From the NCBI GenBank assembly GCA_038235275.1, contig JBBSUC010000018.1:1-64000 (forward strand): a stretch of DNA of 64,000 nt, written 5' to 3'. This document shows positions 25,220 through 34,038 of the stretch, in pieces (position 1 is the first letter of the stretch; each line of letters opens with the position of its first letter). Both the position numbers and the translations under genes were made by a program. The notes beneath the pieces are model-generated. The model saw only the letters and a list, made by a program, of their open reading frames with translations, was not told where the DNA came from and searched no databases. Origin of the DNA: Persicitalea sp038235275. Lineage in GTDB: Bacteria; Bacteroidota; Bacteroidia; Cytophagales; Spirosomataceae.

Positions 25220-26491
25220 ATGAAGAACTTCATGATAAAATCACTTGGCGCCTGGGCTATTGTGCTGCTTTTCGCACCTATAGTTTCAAACGCGCAAACA
25301 CCGCAAAAAAAGGCACTGTTCGTCATTGTGGATGGCATTCCGCGCGATGTAATTGAGAAGGTGGCAACACCCAATCTCGACTCCATCGCGGCGGTCGGTG
25401 GCTACGCGGCGGCCCATGTGGGCGGCGGGAAAGGCAGTTATTCCGAAACTCCGACCATTTCAGCGGTGGGCTACAATAGCCTGTTGACGGGGACCTGGGT
25501 GAACAAGCACAACGTTTGGGGCAACGGCATCGAGGCACCAAACTACGCTTACTGGACCATATTCCGTTTTTTGAAAGACCAGTTTCCCCACAAGCGAAGC
25601 GCCGTTTTCTCGACCTGGCTCGACAACCGCACCAAGCTCATCGGCGAAGGGCTAACCCAAACGAATCATTTACGGATCACTTACCCCTTCGATGGCTTCG
25701 AGCTGGATACCCTGCGATTTCCGCACGACGCCGAGAAAAACTACATTCACAACATCGACGAATTAGTGGTGGACGAAGCTGCCGACTATCTCCGCCAGCA
25801 GGCCCCCGACCTCTCATGGGTCTATCTGGAATTCACTGACGACATGGGCCACCGCTATGGCGATAGTGAGAAATTTTACCAGGCCGTGCGGCAGATGGAC
25901 GACCAAATGGGGCGGCTGTGGCGGGCCATTCGGTACCGGGAAAAGAACTTCAACGAAGATTGGCTGGTGGTGATCACAACCGACCACGGCCGCGATGCCA
26001 AAACGGGTCAGGGCCACGGCGGGCAATCGGACCGCGAGCGCAATACCTGGATTATAACCAACGCCAAAGAACGCAACGCCCAGTTTCAAACCACGCCAGG
26101 CATTGTGGACATCATGCCTACTCTGGCCCGGCACCTGGACATTGTCCTGCCCAAGGAGCAAGCTTTCGAGGTCGACGGCGTACCCTTTGCCGGACCACTT
26201 TCCCTTATCCGACCTGAGGTTAACAAGCAGGGAAACAAACTTTTACTTGGCTGGAAAGCAATCGATTTAGTGGGGAAGGTGAAAATCTGGCTCTCCACCA
26301 CCAACCATTTCAAAGAGGGCGGACGGGATAATTATGTCTTGTTGGGCGAAGTGGCGGCCAAAGCAGAAAGAGCCGAATTCGACTTGGCTAAAATCCCCTC
26401 ATCATTTTACAAGATTGTGCTGGAAGGTGAATACAATAGCCTGAATGGATGGCTAGTAGATTCCAAAGCTACCACGGGAAAGCGGCCCTGA
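25220..26491 (+). CDS. Alkaline phosphatase family protein (type I phosphodiesterase/nucleotide pyrophosphatase-like)
   Basis: 423 residues, exported: signal peptide KSLGAWAIVLLFAPIVSNAQ. Metal-site motifs of the alkaline phosphatase/NPP superfamily are clear: FVIVDGIPRDV (first metal Asp), ETPTISAVGYNSLLTGTW (Thr nucleophile), FTDDMGHRYG (Asp and His), TTDHGRD and GHGG (second metal site). The C-terminal 100 residues form a beta-rich tail. A phosphodiesterase or pyrophosphatase acting in the periplasm is predicted, substrate unknown. ATG 25220 starts the signal peptide; upstream in-frame starts add nonsense residues. Confidence 0.85.
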   Translation: MKNFMIKSLGAWAIVLLFAPIVSNAQTPQKKALFVIVDGIPRDVIEKVATPNLDSIAAVGGYAAAHVGGGKGSYSETPTISAVGYNSLLTGTWVNKHNVWGNGIEAPNYAYWTIFRFLKDQFPHKRSAVFSTWLDNRTKLIGEGLTQTNHLRITYPFDGFELDTLRFPHDAEKNYIHNIDELVVDEAADYLRQQAPDLSWVYLEFTDDMGHRYGDSEKFYQAVRQMDDQMGRLWRAIRYREKNFNEDWLVVITTDHGRDAKTGQGHGGQSDRERNTWIITNAKERNAQFQTTPGIVDIMPTLARHLDIVLPKEQAFEVDGVPFAGPLSLIRPEVNKQGNKLLLGWKAIDLVGKVKIWLSTTNHFKEGGRDNYVLLGEVAAKAERAEFDLAKIPSSFYKIVLEGEYNSLNGWLVDSKATTGKRP

Positions 26492-26614
26492 AATTCCTTT
26501 CTCAATCGCTTGATTACTTCCATTTTATTTCCCGAAAAAAGGAGGGCAGGGGATTTTTCTGTAGGTATTTGTGGAAAATTCTACAAAAATGGTCTGAATT
26601 GGCCGGGCATGGTA

Positions 26615-26643
26615 TTTGGAATTCCCCAAAAAGTGTACTTTTA
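26615..26643 (+). promoter_or_regulatory. Candidate promoter of the RRM gene
   Basis: TTTG (26615-26618), 17 bases, then TACTTTTA (26636-26643), one base away from TAnnTTTG. The ATG at 26667 would leave a leader of only about 15-20 bases. Confidence 0.4.
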
Positions 26644-26666
26644 GCAAAAATTAAAACCTTATTAGA

Positions 26667-27071
26667 ATGGACATTTATGTAGGAAGTCTTCCTTTCAAGA
26701 TGAAGGAAGAGGATTTGCGCGAAACGTTCGAGGAATTTGGCGAGGTAACTTCGGCCAAAATCATCATGGACAAAATGACGCGCCAGAGTAAGGGTTTCGG
26801 GTTTGTCGAAATGCCGAACGAAGCCGAAGGCAAGCAAGCCATCGAAAAACTGCACGGCCAGGAAATAATGGGCCGGGAGTTGATTGTCAACGAGTCGCAA
26901 AACACCAAGCGCACCGACGGATTTCGTCCCGGCGGTGGTGGCGGTGGACGCTCCGGCGGTGGTGGCGGTGGCAACTACCAGCGACGCGACGGCGGTGGCG
27001 ACCGTAATCGGGATCGCCCCAGCCGGGATGACGGCGGCGATTTTAAGAGTCGCGATCGGGGCGATTATTGA
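26667..27071 (+). CDS. Small RRM-type RNA-binding protein with Gly/Arg-rich tail
   Basis: 134 residues. Residues 1-80 are one RNA-recognition motif with RNP2 IYVGSL (3-8) and RNP1 KGFGFVEM (42-49), including the stacking aromatics Tyr4, Phe44 and Phe46. Residues 90-134 are disordered, rich in GGGG and in R/D repeats (RRDGGGDRNRDR), reminiscent of the RGG-type tails of cold-inducible RNA-binding proteins. In bacteria such proteins bind single-stranded RNA and may act as chaperones in cold or stress; the role here is inferred. Single gene with its own promoter; convergent with the DUF1501 gene. Confidence 0.93.
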   Translation: MDIYVGSLPFKMKEEDLRETFEEFGEVTSAKIIMDKMTRQSKGFGFVEMPNEAEGKQAIEKLHGQEIMGRELIVNESQNTKRTDGFRPGGGGGGRSGGGGGGNYQRRDGGGDRNRDRPSRDDGGDFKSRDRGDY

Positions 27072-27172
27072 TTGCAGATCTTCCCGGAAGTTTTTGATTT
27101 CAGGAAGCCCGAGCCCTGAGCGCGATTTTGCTCAAGTTTCGGGCTTCTTCTATGAAAATGAATCTCTGACAA

Positions 27173-28702
27173 TCAAGCCAAAATATCCTTCACCACTTTG
27201 CCGTGGACATCCGTCAGGCGGAAGCGGCGACCCTGGAACTTGTAAGTCAGCCGCTCGTGGTCAACACCGAGCAAGTGCAACATCGTGGCCTGGAAATCGT
27301 GAACGTGGACGGGGTTCTGCGTGATGTTGTAGCTGAAATCGTCCGTCTCGCCGTAGGTCATGCCTGGCTTGACGCCTGCCCCGGCCATCCACATCGTGAA
27401 GCAGCGCGGATGGTGGTCGCGTCCGTAGTTGTCCTCCGTCAATTGACCCTGCGAGTAAACCGTGCGGCCAAATTCGCCACCCCAAATCACCAGCGTATCT
27501 TCCAGCAAACCGCATTGTTTTAGGTCTTTCACCAAGGCGGCCGTGGCCTGATCGGTGTTTTTGCACTGGTGCTTGATGCCACCCGGCAAGCCGCCGTGCT
27601 GGTCCCAACCCTGGTGGTAAAGCTGCACAAATTTTACATCTTTTTCTAACAATTTTCTCGCCAGTAAGCAGTTAGCGGCGTAGGTTCCCGAATCGCGACT
27701 GTCGGGGCCGTACATCTCGAAAATTGAATCCGGCTCATCGGAAGTGTCCATTACCTCCGGCACGGAGGTCTGCATCCGGTAAGCCATTTCGTACTGGGCA
27801 ATGCGGGCATCGACTTCCGGGTCGCCGATGGCGGCGTTTTGCAGGTTATTGAGTTGCTTCAGGTACTGTAGCATCTCGCGGCGGTCGGTACCGTCGTAGC
27901 CTTCGGGATTATTCAGGAATAGCACGGGATCTTTCCCCGAGCGGAACTGCACACCCTGGTGTTCGGTAGGCAGGAAACCGTTGCCCCACAGCCGGGCGTA
28001 GAGCGGCTGCCCGCTGGCGTTTTTGGATACCAATGAGATGAAAGTCGGCAGATTCTCGTTGCTCGATCCCAGCCCGTAGCTCACCCAAGAGCCAATGGAT
28101 GGACGTCCCGGAAGCTGACTGCCCGTCTGGAAAAACGTAATGGCCGGGTCGTGGTTGATGGCGTCGGTGTAGAGCGACTTGACAAAACAAAGGTCGTCCA
28201 CTACCTGCGCCGTGTAGGGCATCAGTTCGCTAACCCAGGCTCGCGACTGACCATATTGGGCAAATTTATAGACAGAAGGCGCAATCGGCAGACTACTCTG
28301 ACTTGCACTCATGCCCGTCAGCCGCTGCCCCTTACGCACCGAATCGGGCAAATCCTTGCCAAACATTTCGTTCAGCCTGGGCTTGTAGTCGAAGGTTTCC
28401 AATTGCGACGGCCCACCGCTCATGAAAAGATACACGACGCGCTTGGCTTTGGGCGCAAAGTGCGGCAAAGCCCGCAAAATGGCCTCCTGCGAATCTTCGG
28501 ACAGCTCGCCAGGTTGCTGCAAAGCTGTCCTACCCATCCCCGCACCGATCAATTTGTTAGCTCCAAACAGCGATCCCAACGCCAACGCTCCCAAACCCAG
28601 CGAAGTTTTGGTCAAAAAATGGCGGCGATCGAGTTGGTCGTTCAGCTTGTTGAATTCAGGCGTACGCAGCCGGAATTCGTCGTCGTGATGGGGATGAGTC
28701 AT
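27173..28702 (-). CDS. DUF1501 domain-containing protein, Tat-exported
   Basis: 509 residues. The N-terminus DRRHFLTKTSLGLGALALGS (25-44) is a twin-arginine export signal. The rest is a DUF1501 domain, an alkaline-phosphatase/sulfatase-like fold abundant in planctomycetes: LFMSGGPSQLETFDYKP, LYTDAINHDPA, WDQHGG and WGGEFGRT are typical. Biochemical activity is unknown. It is the downstream partner of the cytochrome/DUF1549/DUF1553 gene at 28854-32108 (151 bp gap, same strand). The two are nearly always neighbours, which suggests one exported system. Confidence 0.9.
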   Translation of the reverse strand: MTHPHHDDEFRLRTPEFNKLNDQLDRRHFLTKTSLGLGALALGSLFGANKLIGAGMGRTALQQPGELSEDSQEAILRALPHFAPKAKRVVYLFMSGGPSQLETFDYKPRLNEMFGKDLPDSVRKGQRLTGMSASQSSLPIAPSVYKFAQYGQSRAWVSELMPYTAQVVDDLCFVKSLYTDAINHDPAITFFQTGSQLPGRPSIGSWVSYGLGSSNENLPTFISLVSKNASGQPLYARLWGNGFLPTEHQGVQFRSGKDPVLFLNNPEGYDGTDRREMLQYLKQLNNLQNAAIGDPEVDARIAQYEMAYRMQTSVPEVMDTSDEPDSIFEMYGPDSRDSGTYAANCLLARKLLEKDVKFVQLYHQGWDQHGGLPGGIKHQCKNTDQATAALVKDLKQCGLLEDTLVIWGGEFGRTVYSQGQLTEDNYGRDHHPRCFTMWMAGAGVKPGMTYGETDDFSYNITQNPVHVHDFQATMLHLLGVDHERLTYKFQGRRFRLTDVHGKVVKDILA

Positions 28703-28853
28703 TTCAGGTATGTTTATTTAGAAGGCACAAAGGGTCTGTAAATCAGTAGATAGGGTAAGGCTGTGCGATTATTTTCGCCAAATCAAAAAATCAACAGCAA
28801 TTACATGCCGAGCGGGCGGTTCCGTTACACAGTTCCACGATTCAATAACCTTA

Positions 28854-31800
28854 CTACCTTTTCGTAATCGTCGCGTCGGAATTCATGATGGTGCTGGCTA
28901 CAACGGCATTGGCGGCGAGGTCGGCGGGGTTTAGCGATTTATCAATTTCGTATCGCCCGGCTTTGAGCCAGCCCCGCGCTTTTTTGGATTCCCTGGTGAA
29001 AAGAGCAGTTTGGTCGGCTTTCATTTTTAATAATAAATCCATTTCTTTTTGGCTGGGGCGGCGGCCCGTTAACCTGCGATAAGTCTGGAAAATGGCGCTT
29101 TTGGGATTCTTGTTCCGTGTCATTTGCTCACCCAGTACTTTGGCGGCTTCCACGTAGGTTGGGTCGTTGAGCGTCACCAGCGCTTGCAGGGGGGTGTTGG
29201 TTTTCTGGCGGCGAACAATGCACGAACTACGCGACGTGGCGTCGAAAGTGCCCAGCGTCGGGTTCGGGACGGAACGCTTCACAATCACATAAACACTTCG
29301 TTTGTAAATTACGTCCGTGCTGTCCTGCTCGTATTTCGCCCCGTTAATCTTCCACAATCCTTCCGGCTGATAGGGTTTGATGCTCTTGCCACCGATTTCG
29401 TAATTCATCAGACCACTAGCCGCCAATGCATTGTCGCGCATCATTTCGGCGGTCAGGCGGCGGGCCGGGCCTCTCGCCATCATCCGGTTTTGCGGGTCAG
29501 CGTCCAGCAACTCCCGCGCAGCGTAAGAATCCTGTCGATAGGTGGCCGACATCACAATGGTTTTGACCAACTTCTTGACGTCCCAACCCGAATTGCGGAA
29601 GGTCAAGGCCAGCCAGTCGAGTAGCTTGGGGTGGGAGGGCATTTCGCCCTGATTGCCAAAATCTTCGGTAGTTTTGACCAGGCCCACGCCAAAAAAGAGT
29701 TGCCAATACCGGTTTACCGCCACACGGGCCGTAAGCGGATTGTCCTTATGCGTGACCCAGAGCGCCAGTCCGTAGCGGTTTTTGGGGAGGTTTTTTGGGA
29801 AAGCAAAGATTCGTTCCGGCGTATTGGGATACACCTTCGCGCCCAGGGCATCGTAGTTGCCACGTTCCAGCACGTAGGCTTGTTTAGGGTTGGCCGTTTC
29901 CTGCATAACCATCAACTCCTGCACCTTTTCGGTGCTATCGGCTAAGACCATGCGGGTTTTCACCAAGGCTTTCCGGGCCGCTAAGGTTGGCGCGTGGATC
30001 GCCGAAAAATAGAATTCTTTCAAATCACTTTTATCTTCTGCCGTAAGTTGGGCGGGTGCTTTCGCGGCGAGGGTTTCCCAGCGTTTTTTCTCTCCCAAAA
30101 TCTCCACCTCGTAGGGCGTCAACGTTCGGTTGTACACCACAATGTCGTCCACCTGCCCGTCTTTGAAACCGTAGCCGCGCCACCAACCGCCGATTTGCAA
30201 GCCGGGCTGCGGCTTTACTTGGGCGGTATCAAAGAGGATTCCCTTGACCAACTGATCCTTCGTGACCAGCATGGATATGGGATCGCCATCGAGGTAGAGT
30301 TTGAGTCCGGCGGCTTTGGACGAGCCGTCGTAGGTCATCGTGAGCTGAATCCACTTGTTGCGCGGTACTTCCTTCTGGCTGATTTTGGTGATGGCGTTGG
30401 ATGGTGCCACGTGGGCCATACTCATTTCCAGCTTGTTGTTTTTTAAATAAACGTGGTATCCCCGGAAGTTGTACAGACGTTCCGCCTGGCTTTTGTGGAA
30501 TAGCACGCCTTCCTTCATTTCTTTGGGGATTTTGACCCACATCCCCACGCTGAAGGGTTCCGATTTGCTGAATATACCGACGCGGTCCAGGTCCAGCCAG
30601 GCATCGCCGTCCAGGTGGATGCCCGGTCCGCGATGCGCTTCCACAAATTTTTCCTTTTGCTTGTTATTGGCGGTCAGCGTGGTGTAAGCCAATTGCCTGG
30701 GGTTGACTTCATTTTTCAGGGAATTCTTGTCAAAACTAAACTTGGCCTGCAAACCTGCTTTGGGAATCGATTGATCTTTCAACCCCGCGTACCCATTTAC
30801 TTTTAACCATTTCTCAAAGTCCGCCTCGCCTTGTTTTTGAACTTCGGTTAGTTGGTTTGTTTGCTGCCTGATATTTTTTTGCATAAAAACCAGCACCGAA
30901 TCCTGCTCGGGCGTGGGCAGCAGCATCGTGGGCGCGGGCATGGCATTGTCCCAGGAGATTTGCCCGGCTTCATCCACATTATTGAAGAAGCTGGACAACT
31001 GGTAATAATTCTTCTGAGAAATGGGGTCGTACTTGTGGTCGTGACACTTGGCGCAGCCCACCGAGAGGCCGATGAAAGCGTCGCCAAAAGTATTGGTGCG
31101 GTCCAAAACGTATTCTGTTTGATACTCCTTCTCGATGATACCGCCTTCCAGGTTCTGCTGATGGTTGCGATTGAAGGCCGTGGCGATGCGCATTTCTTTC
31201 GCTGTCAAGCGAGAGACCGAATCTCTACCCGCAGGACTTTTCATCAAATCTCCGGCCAGTTGCCATTGGATAAACTGGTCGTAAGGCTGGTTTTTATTGA
31301 AGGCTTTGATAACCCAGTCGCGGTAGGGCGACATATCGCGCAGGCGGTCCACTGTGTAGCCGTGCGAGTCGGCGAAACGGGCCAGGTCCAGCCAATCGGC
31401 GGCCATCCGTTCGCCGTAGTGCGGCGAATCGAGCAAATGATCTACTAGTTTTTCGTAGGCATCGGGACTTTTGTCCCCCATAAAAGAATCAATTTCGGCC
31501 AGCGAGGGCGGTAGTCCGGTGATGTCGAAAGTCACGCGGCGAATGAGCGTTTCCTTGTCGGCCTCCTTATTAGGGGCCATCTTCTTTTCTTCCAGGCGGT
31601 ATGCCACAAAATTGTCGATGGGATTTTTTACCCAAATGTTATGCTCGACGGACGGAATCTGTGGCATCACGGGCTTCTCGAAGGCCCAATGTGGTTTATA
31701 AACCGCCCCTTCGTCGATCCACTTGACGAGAACCGCCTTTTCGTAAGCCGTCAGGCTCAGGTGCGATTCCGGCGTGGGCATAACAACCTCAGGGTCGGAC

Positions 31801-32108
31801 GCGACGATGCGGCGGAATACCTCGCTGTTGCGCAGGCTACCGGGGTCGATGGCCACTTTGCCGGGTGATTCGGAAAGTTCGTCGTAAGCATTGGTGGCCA
31901 GGTCGAGACGGAGACCCGCTTTCTGCTTGGCCTGGTCGGGACCGTGGCAGGCGAAGCACTTGTCCGACAGGATCGGCTTCACGTCTCGGTTGTAATCCAG
32001 CTCCTTGGGTACCAAATCCATCGCCGCGCTGACGTCCTCCGGCAGGTCGGGTCGGCAAGAGAAAGCGGTGAGGATAATAAGGAAACTAACGAGTGATTTG
32101 ACAAGCAT
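28854..32108 (-). CDS. PSD1-type protein: planctomycete cytochrome C, DUF1549, LamG-like, DUF1553
   Basis: 1084 residues with a lipobox FLIILTAFSC (Cys18). Order: planctomycete cytochrome C domain (about 35-115) with the haem motif CFACH; DUF1549 (about 165-375) ending with a second CAKCH motif followed by DHKYDP; a LamG/concanavalin-like insert (about 490-675: HLDGDAWLDL, LKLYLDGDPIS); DUF1553 (about 790-1050: TARVAVNRYWQLFFG, RRLTAEMMRDN). Such proteins are thought to be periplasmic c-type cytochromes coupled to polysaccharide or organic-matter oxidation in Planctomycetes and Bacteroidota; no activity is proven for this type. The haem ligands are intact. Probable operon with the DUF1501 gene. 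Confidence 0.9.
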   Translation of the reverse strand: MLVKSLVSFLIILTAFSCRPDLPEDVSAAMDLVPKELDYNRDVKPILSDKCFACHGPDQAKQKAGLRLDLATNAYDELSESPGKVAIDPGSLRNSEVFRRIVASDPEVVMPTPESHLSLTAYEKAVLVKWIDEGAVYKPHWAFEKPVMPQIPSVEHNIWVKNPIDNFVAYRLEEKKMAPNKEADKETLIRRVTFDITGLPPSLAEIDSFMGDKSPDAYEKLVDHLLDSPHYGERMAADWLDLARFADSHGYTVDRLRDMSPYRDWVIKAFNKNQPYDQFIQWQLAGDLMKSPAGRDSVSRLTAKEMRIATAFNRNHQQNLEGGIIEKEYQTEYVLDRTNTFGDAFIGLSVGCAKCHDHKYDPISQKNYYQLSSFFNNVDEAGQISWDNAMPAPTMLLPTPEQDSVLVFMQKNIRQQTNQLTEVQKQGEADFEKWLKVNGYAGLKDQSIPKAGLQAKFSFDKNSLKNEVNPRQLAYTTLTANNKQKEKFVEAHRGPGIHLDGDAWLDLDRVGIFSKSEPFSVGMWVKIPKEMKEGVLFHKSQAERLYNFRGYHVYLKNNKLEMSMAHVAPSNAITKISQKEVPRNKWIQLTMTYDGSSKAAGLKLYLDGDPISMLVTKDQLVKGILFDTAQVKPQPGLQIGGWWRGYGFKDGQVDDIVVYNRTLTPYEVEILGEKKRWETLAAKAPAQLTAEDKSDLKEFYFSAIHAPTLAARKALVKTRMVLADSTEKVQELMVMQETANPKQAYVLERGNYDALGAKVYPNTPERIFAFPKNLPKNRYGLALWVTHKDNPLTARVAVNRYWQLFFGVGLVKTTEDFGNQGEMPSHPKLLDWLALTFRNSGWDVKKLVKTIVMSATYRQDSYAARELLDADPQNRMMARGPARRLTAEMMRDNALAASGLMNYEIGGKSIKPYQPEGLWKINGAKYEQDSTDVIYKRSVYVIVKRSVPNPTLGTFDATSRSSCIVRRQKTNTPLQALVTLNDPTYVEAAKVLGEQMTRNKNPKSAIFQTYRRLTGRRPSQKEMDLLLKMKADQTALFTRESKKARGWLKAGRYEIDKSLNPADLAANAVVASTIMNSDATITKR

Positions 32109-32133
32109 TGGACCTGGACAAGCTGATAATTTA

Positions 32134-32141
32134 CAAAGGTA
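32134..32141 (-). promoter_or_regulatory. Candidate -7 element (TACCTTTG) of the PSD1 gene
   Basis: TACCTTTG on the minus strand is an exact TAnnTTTG match 25 bases before the ATG at 32108. The nearest TTG lies 26 bases upstream, slightly too far. Confidence 0.4.
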
Positions 32142-32194
32142 AAGAATTATAAAGTATACGAATTATTCAATAAAAAGCCTTCCCTTCTTAAGTA

Positions 32195-33220
32195 TCAAAC
32201 TTCCACAATCGCCTTAATCAAATGCTGATCAGGTTTCAGGAAAGTGGGGAATATTTCTGAGAGGTGTTCGAGATCAGTGCGGTGAGAAATCCAGGGCGCG
32301 GTGTCGATGCGTCCAGCTTCCATGAGCGAAATGATCTCTTTGAATTCTGCGGGCAGCGAGTTACGGCTGGACATCAGCGTCACCTCGCGCTTATGAAAAT
32401 TGGGATCGTTAAATTCGACCTCACCCTGAAAAAGTCCGACGAATACTATCTTACCTCCGTGCGCAATAAGGTTAAAAGCATTGAACATCGAATTGCGGTT
32501 GCCCGTGGCGTCGAAGATGACCGTGGGCAGATCGCCCTCGTAAAATTTACGCAGGTATTCCGCCGTCAAGGCTTGATCGACCACTATGCCAAGATCAGAA
32601 ATGCCGTGCCGACGGGTGAAGTCGAGCCGACTTTCAGACCGATCTGCCACGCCCACGGTAGCGCCGCTCAGTTGGCAGAATTGCGCCACCGACAGGCCAA
32701 TCGGTCCGGCCCCGATGATTAGTACTTTATCCTCCGCATGTAGTTTGGCCCGATTGGCGGCATGAAGCCCGATACCAAGCGTCTCTACCAAAGCCAGTTG
32801 GTCGTAAGCAAGTATTTCTGATTTGTGGAGCTTACTTATCGGGACATTGATGTATTCCGTCATGCCGCCATCGGTATGCACGCCCAGCACTCGCAGACGC
32901 TCACAGCAGTTGGGATGGCCAGTCCGGCAGGCCTGGCAATCGTTACAATTAAGGTAAGGCTCCACCGACACGCGGTCGCCGATTTTGAGGGTAGTTTCGG
33001 GAAGACTGCCACCAAGGGCCACGATTTCAGCGCCCAGTTCGTGTCCGAGAACGCGCGGGTAGGAGAAAAAGGGCTGATTGCCGCCAAAAGCGTGATAATC
33101 CGTGCCGCAGATCCCGATTCTCCTGATTTTTACCATGGCTTCATCGGTTCCGGGTGCTTCCGGCTCCGCTTGTTCAATTAACTTAAACTCGCCTGGCTTA
33201 TTAAGAATGATGGTCTTCAA
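32195..33220 (-). CDS. Zinc-dependent alcohol/polyol dehydrogenase (MDR family)
   Basis: 341 residues, medium-chain dehydrogenase. Catalytic zinc ligands lie in GICGTDYH and GHELGAE; the structural-zinc lobe has the cysteine series CNDCQACRTGHPNC; the NAD(P) fold is VLIIGAGPIGLSVAQ followed by VGVADRSESRL (an acidic residue after the second strand suggests NAD). Members of this subgroup oxidise sugars or sugar acids such as galactonate, gluconate or sorbitol. The start codon is TTG at 33220: it gives the usual MKTIILNKPGEF N-terminus, and the next ATG would remove the first strands. It stands alone, divergent from the ECF sigma factor. Confidence 0.88.
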   Translation of the reverse strand: MKTIILNKPGEFKLIEQAEPEAPGTDEAMVKIRRIGICGTDYHAFGGNQPFFSYPRVLGHELGAEIVALGGSLPETTLKIGDRVSVEPYLNCNDCQACRTGHPNCCERLRVLGVHTDGGMTEYINVPISKLHKSEILAYDQLALVETLGIGLHAANRAKLHAEDKVLIIGAGPIGLSVAQFCQLSGATVGVADRSESRLDFTRRHGISDLGIVVDQALTAEYLRKFYEGDLPTVIFDATGNRNSMFNAFNLIAHGGKIVFVGLFQGEVEFNDPNFHKREVTLMSSRNSLPAEFKEIISLMEAGRIDTAPWISHRTDLEHLSEIFPTFLKPDQHLIKAIVEV

Positions 33221-33435
33221 GGGGGGAAGTTTTGAGAATGAAAAGAATGGCTGAAAATAGACTGGCGTTCATAAAACAAGACGATCGTACTCATTTACTG
33301 GCAGCCTTGTAACAATTTCCGCACAGAGTTGTTATTTTCAAATAAAGCAATCCGCCGAATGGAACTTTGGAGATATTTATTTAGCTTTATGAAATATCCG
33401 TGTTATTCTCTAAGTTTGGGGAGAGATTTACCAGT

Positions 33436-34038
33436 ATGACAGGCGTCGAATTGACCGATCAGGAATTGTGGGAAGGAATCAGGCGGAGCGACGAAAAAGC
33501 TTTCACCCGGACATTCGACCGCTACCACGGCACGCTTTTCAACTATGGCTGCAAGCTTTCCGGCGACTGCGGACTGGTGGAGGACGCTGTGCAGGATGTG
33601 TTCATCGACATTTGGCGGCTTCGCAAAAACCTTACCCCCAACATTTCCTCGATAAAATTTTACCTCTATCGCTCCCTGCGCCGCCGTATCCATCTGGGAA
33701 CTATCAAAGCTCTGCCCATCAAAGAACTATCCATTTTGACGGGAGCAGAAATACCCTTCATTCGCGACAATTCGGAGTCCATGCTGGTGGAGCGCGAATC
33801 CAGTATATTGCTCACCGAACGGCTGAATAGTTTGCTAAGCCAGCTTCCCGCCCGGCAGGTTGAAGCCATCACCCTCCGCTACTACGATGAATTTAGTTTT
33901 GCCGAAACGGCCCAAATCATGGGCGTCAGCGAAAAGTCGGTCAGGAATTTCATCTACCGGGGGCTGGTATTTTTGCGCGAATGGCGGGAATCGATATTTG
34001 TTTCGGTGAGCGCGCTGCTCATAACGGTGTTCTTCTAA
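33436..34038 (+). CDS. ECF RNA polymerase sigma factor (Bacteroidota sigma-70 type)
   Basis: 200 residues. Region 2 (VEDAVQDVFIDIWRLRKNL, about 48-66) binds core polymerase and the -10 region; region 4 (LSQLPARQVEAITLRYYDEF and FAETAQIMGVSEKSVRNF, about 133-175) is the helix-turn-helix that reads the -35 region. The C-terminus (FVSVSALLITVFF) is hydrophobic. Such sigma factors are normally held by a FecR-type anti-sigma factor encoded next door, but here the nearest fecR is 7.6 kb away (41664). ATG 33436 is preferred to an in-frame GTG at 33400. TAAGTTTG at 33411-33418 could be a -7 element. Its stop overlaps the convergent haloperoxidase stop by 3 bases. Confidence 0.9.
   Translation: MTGVELTDQELWEGIRRSDEKAFTRTFDRYHGTLFNYGCKLSGDCGLVEDAVQDVFIDIWRLRKNLTPNISSIKFYLYRSLRRRIHLGTIKALPIKELSILTGAEIPFIRDNSESMLVERESSILLTERLNSLLSQLPARQVEAITLRYYDEFSFAETAQIMGVSEKSVRNFIYRGLVFLREWRESIFVSVSALLITVFF

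Noticed and set aside
26884..27324. Plus-strand frame overlapping the RRM tail and the DUF1501 end
   Set aside because: Shadow of the Gly/Arg-rich coding region; the RRM and DUF1501 genes explain the DNA.
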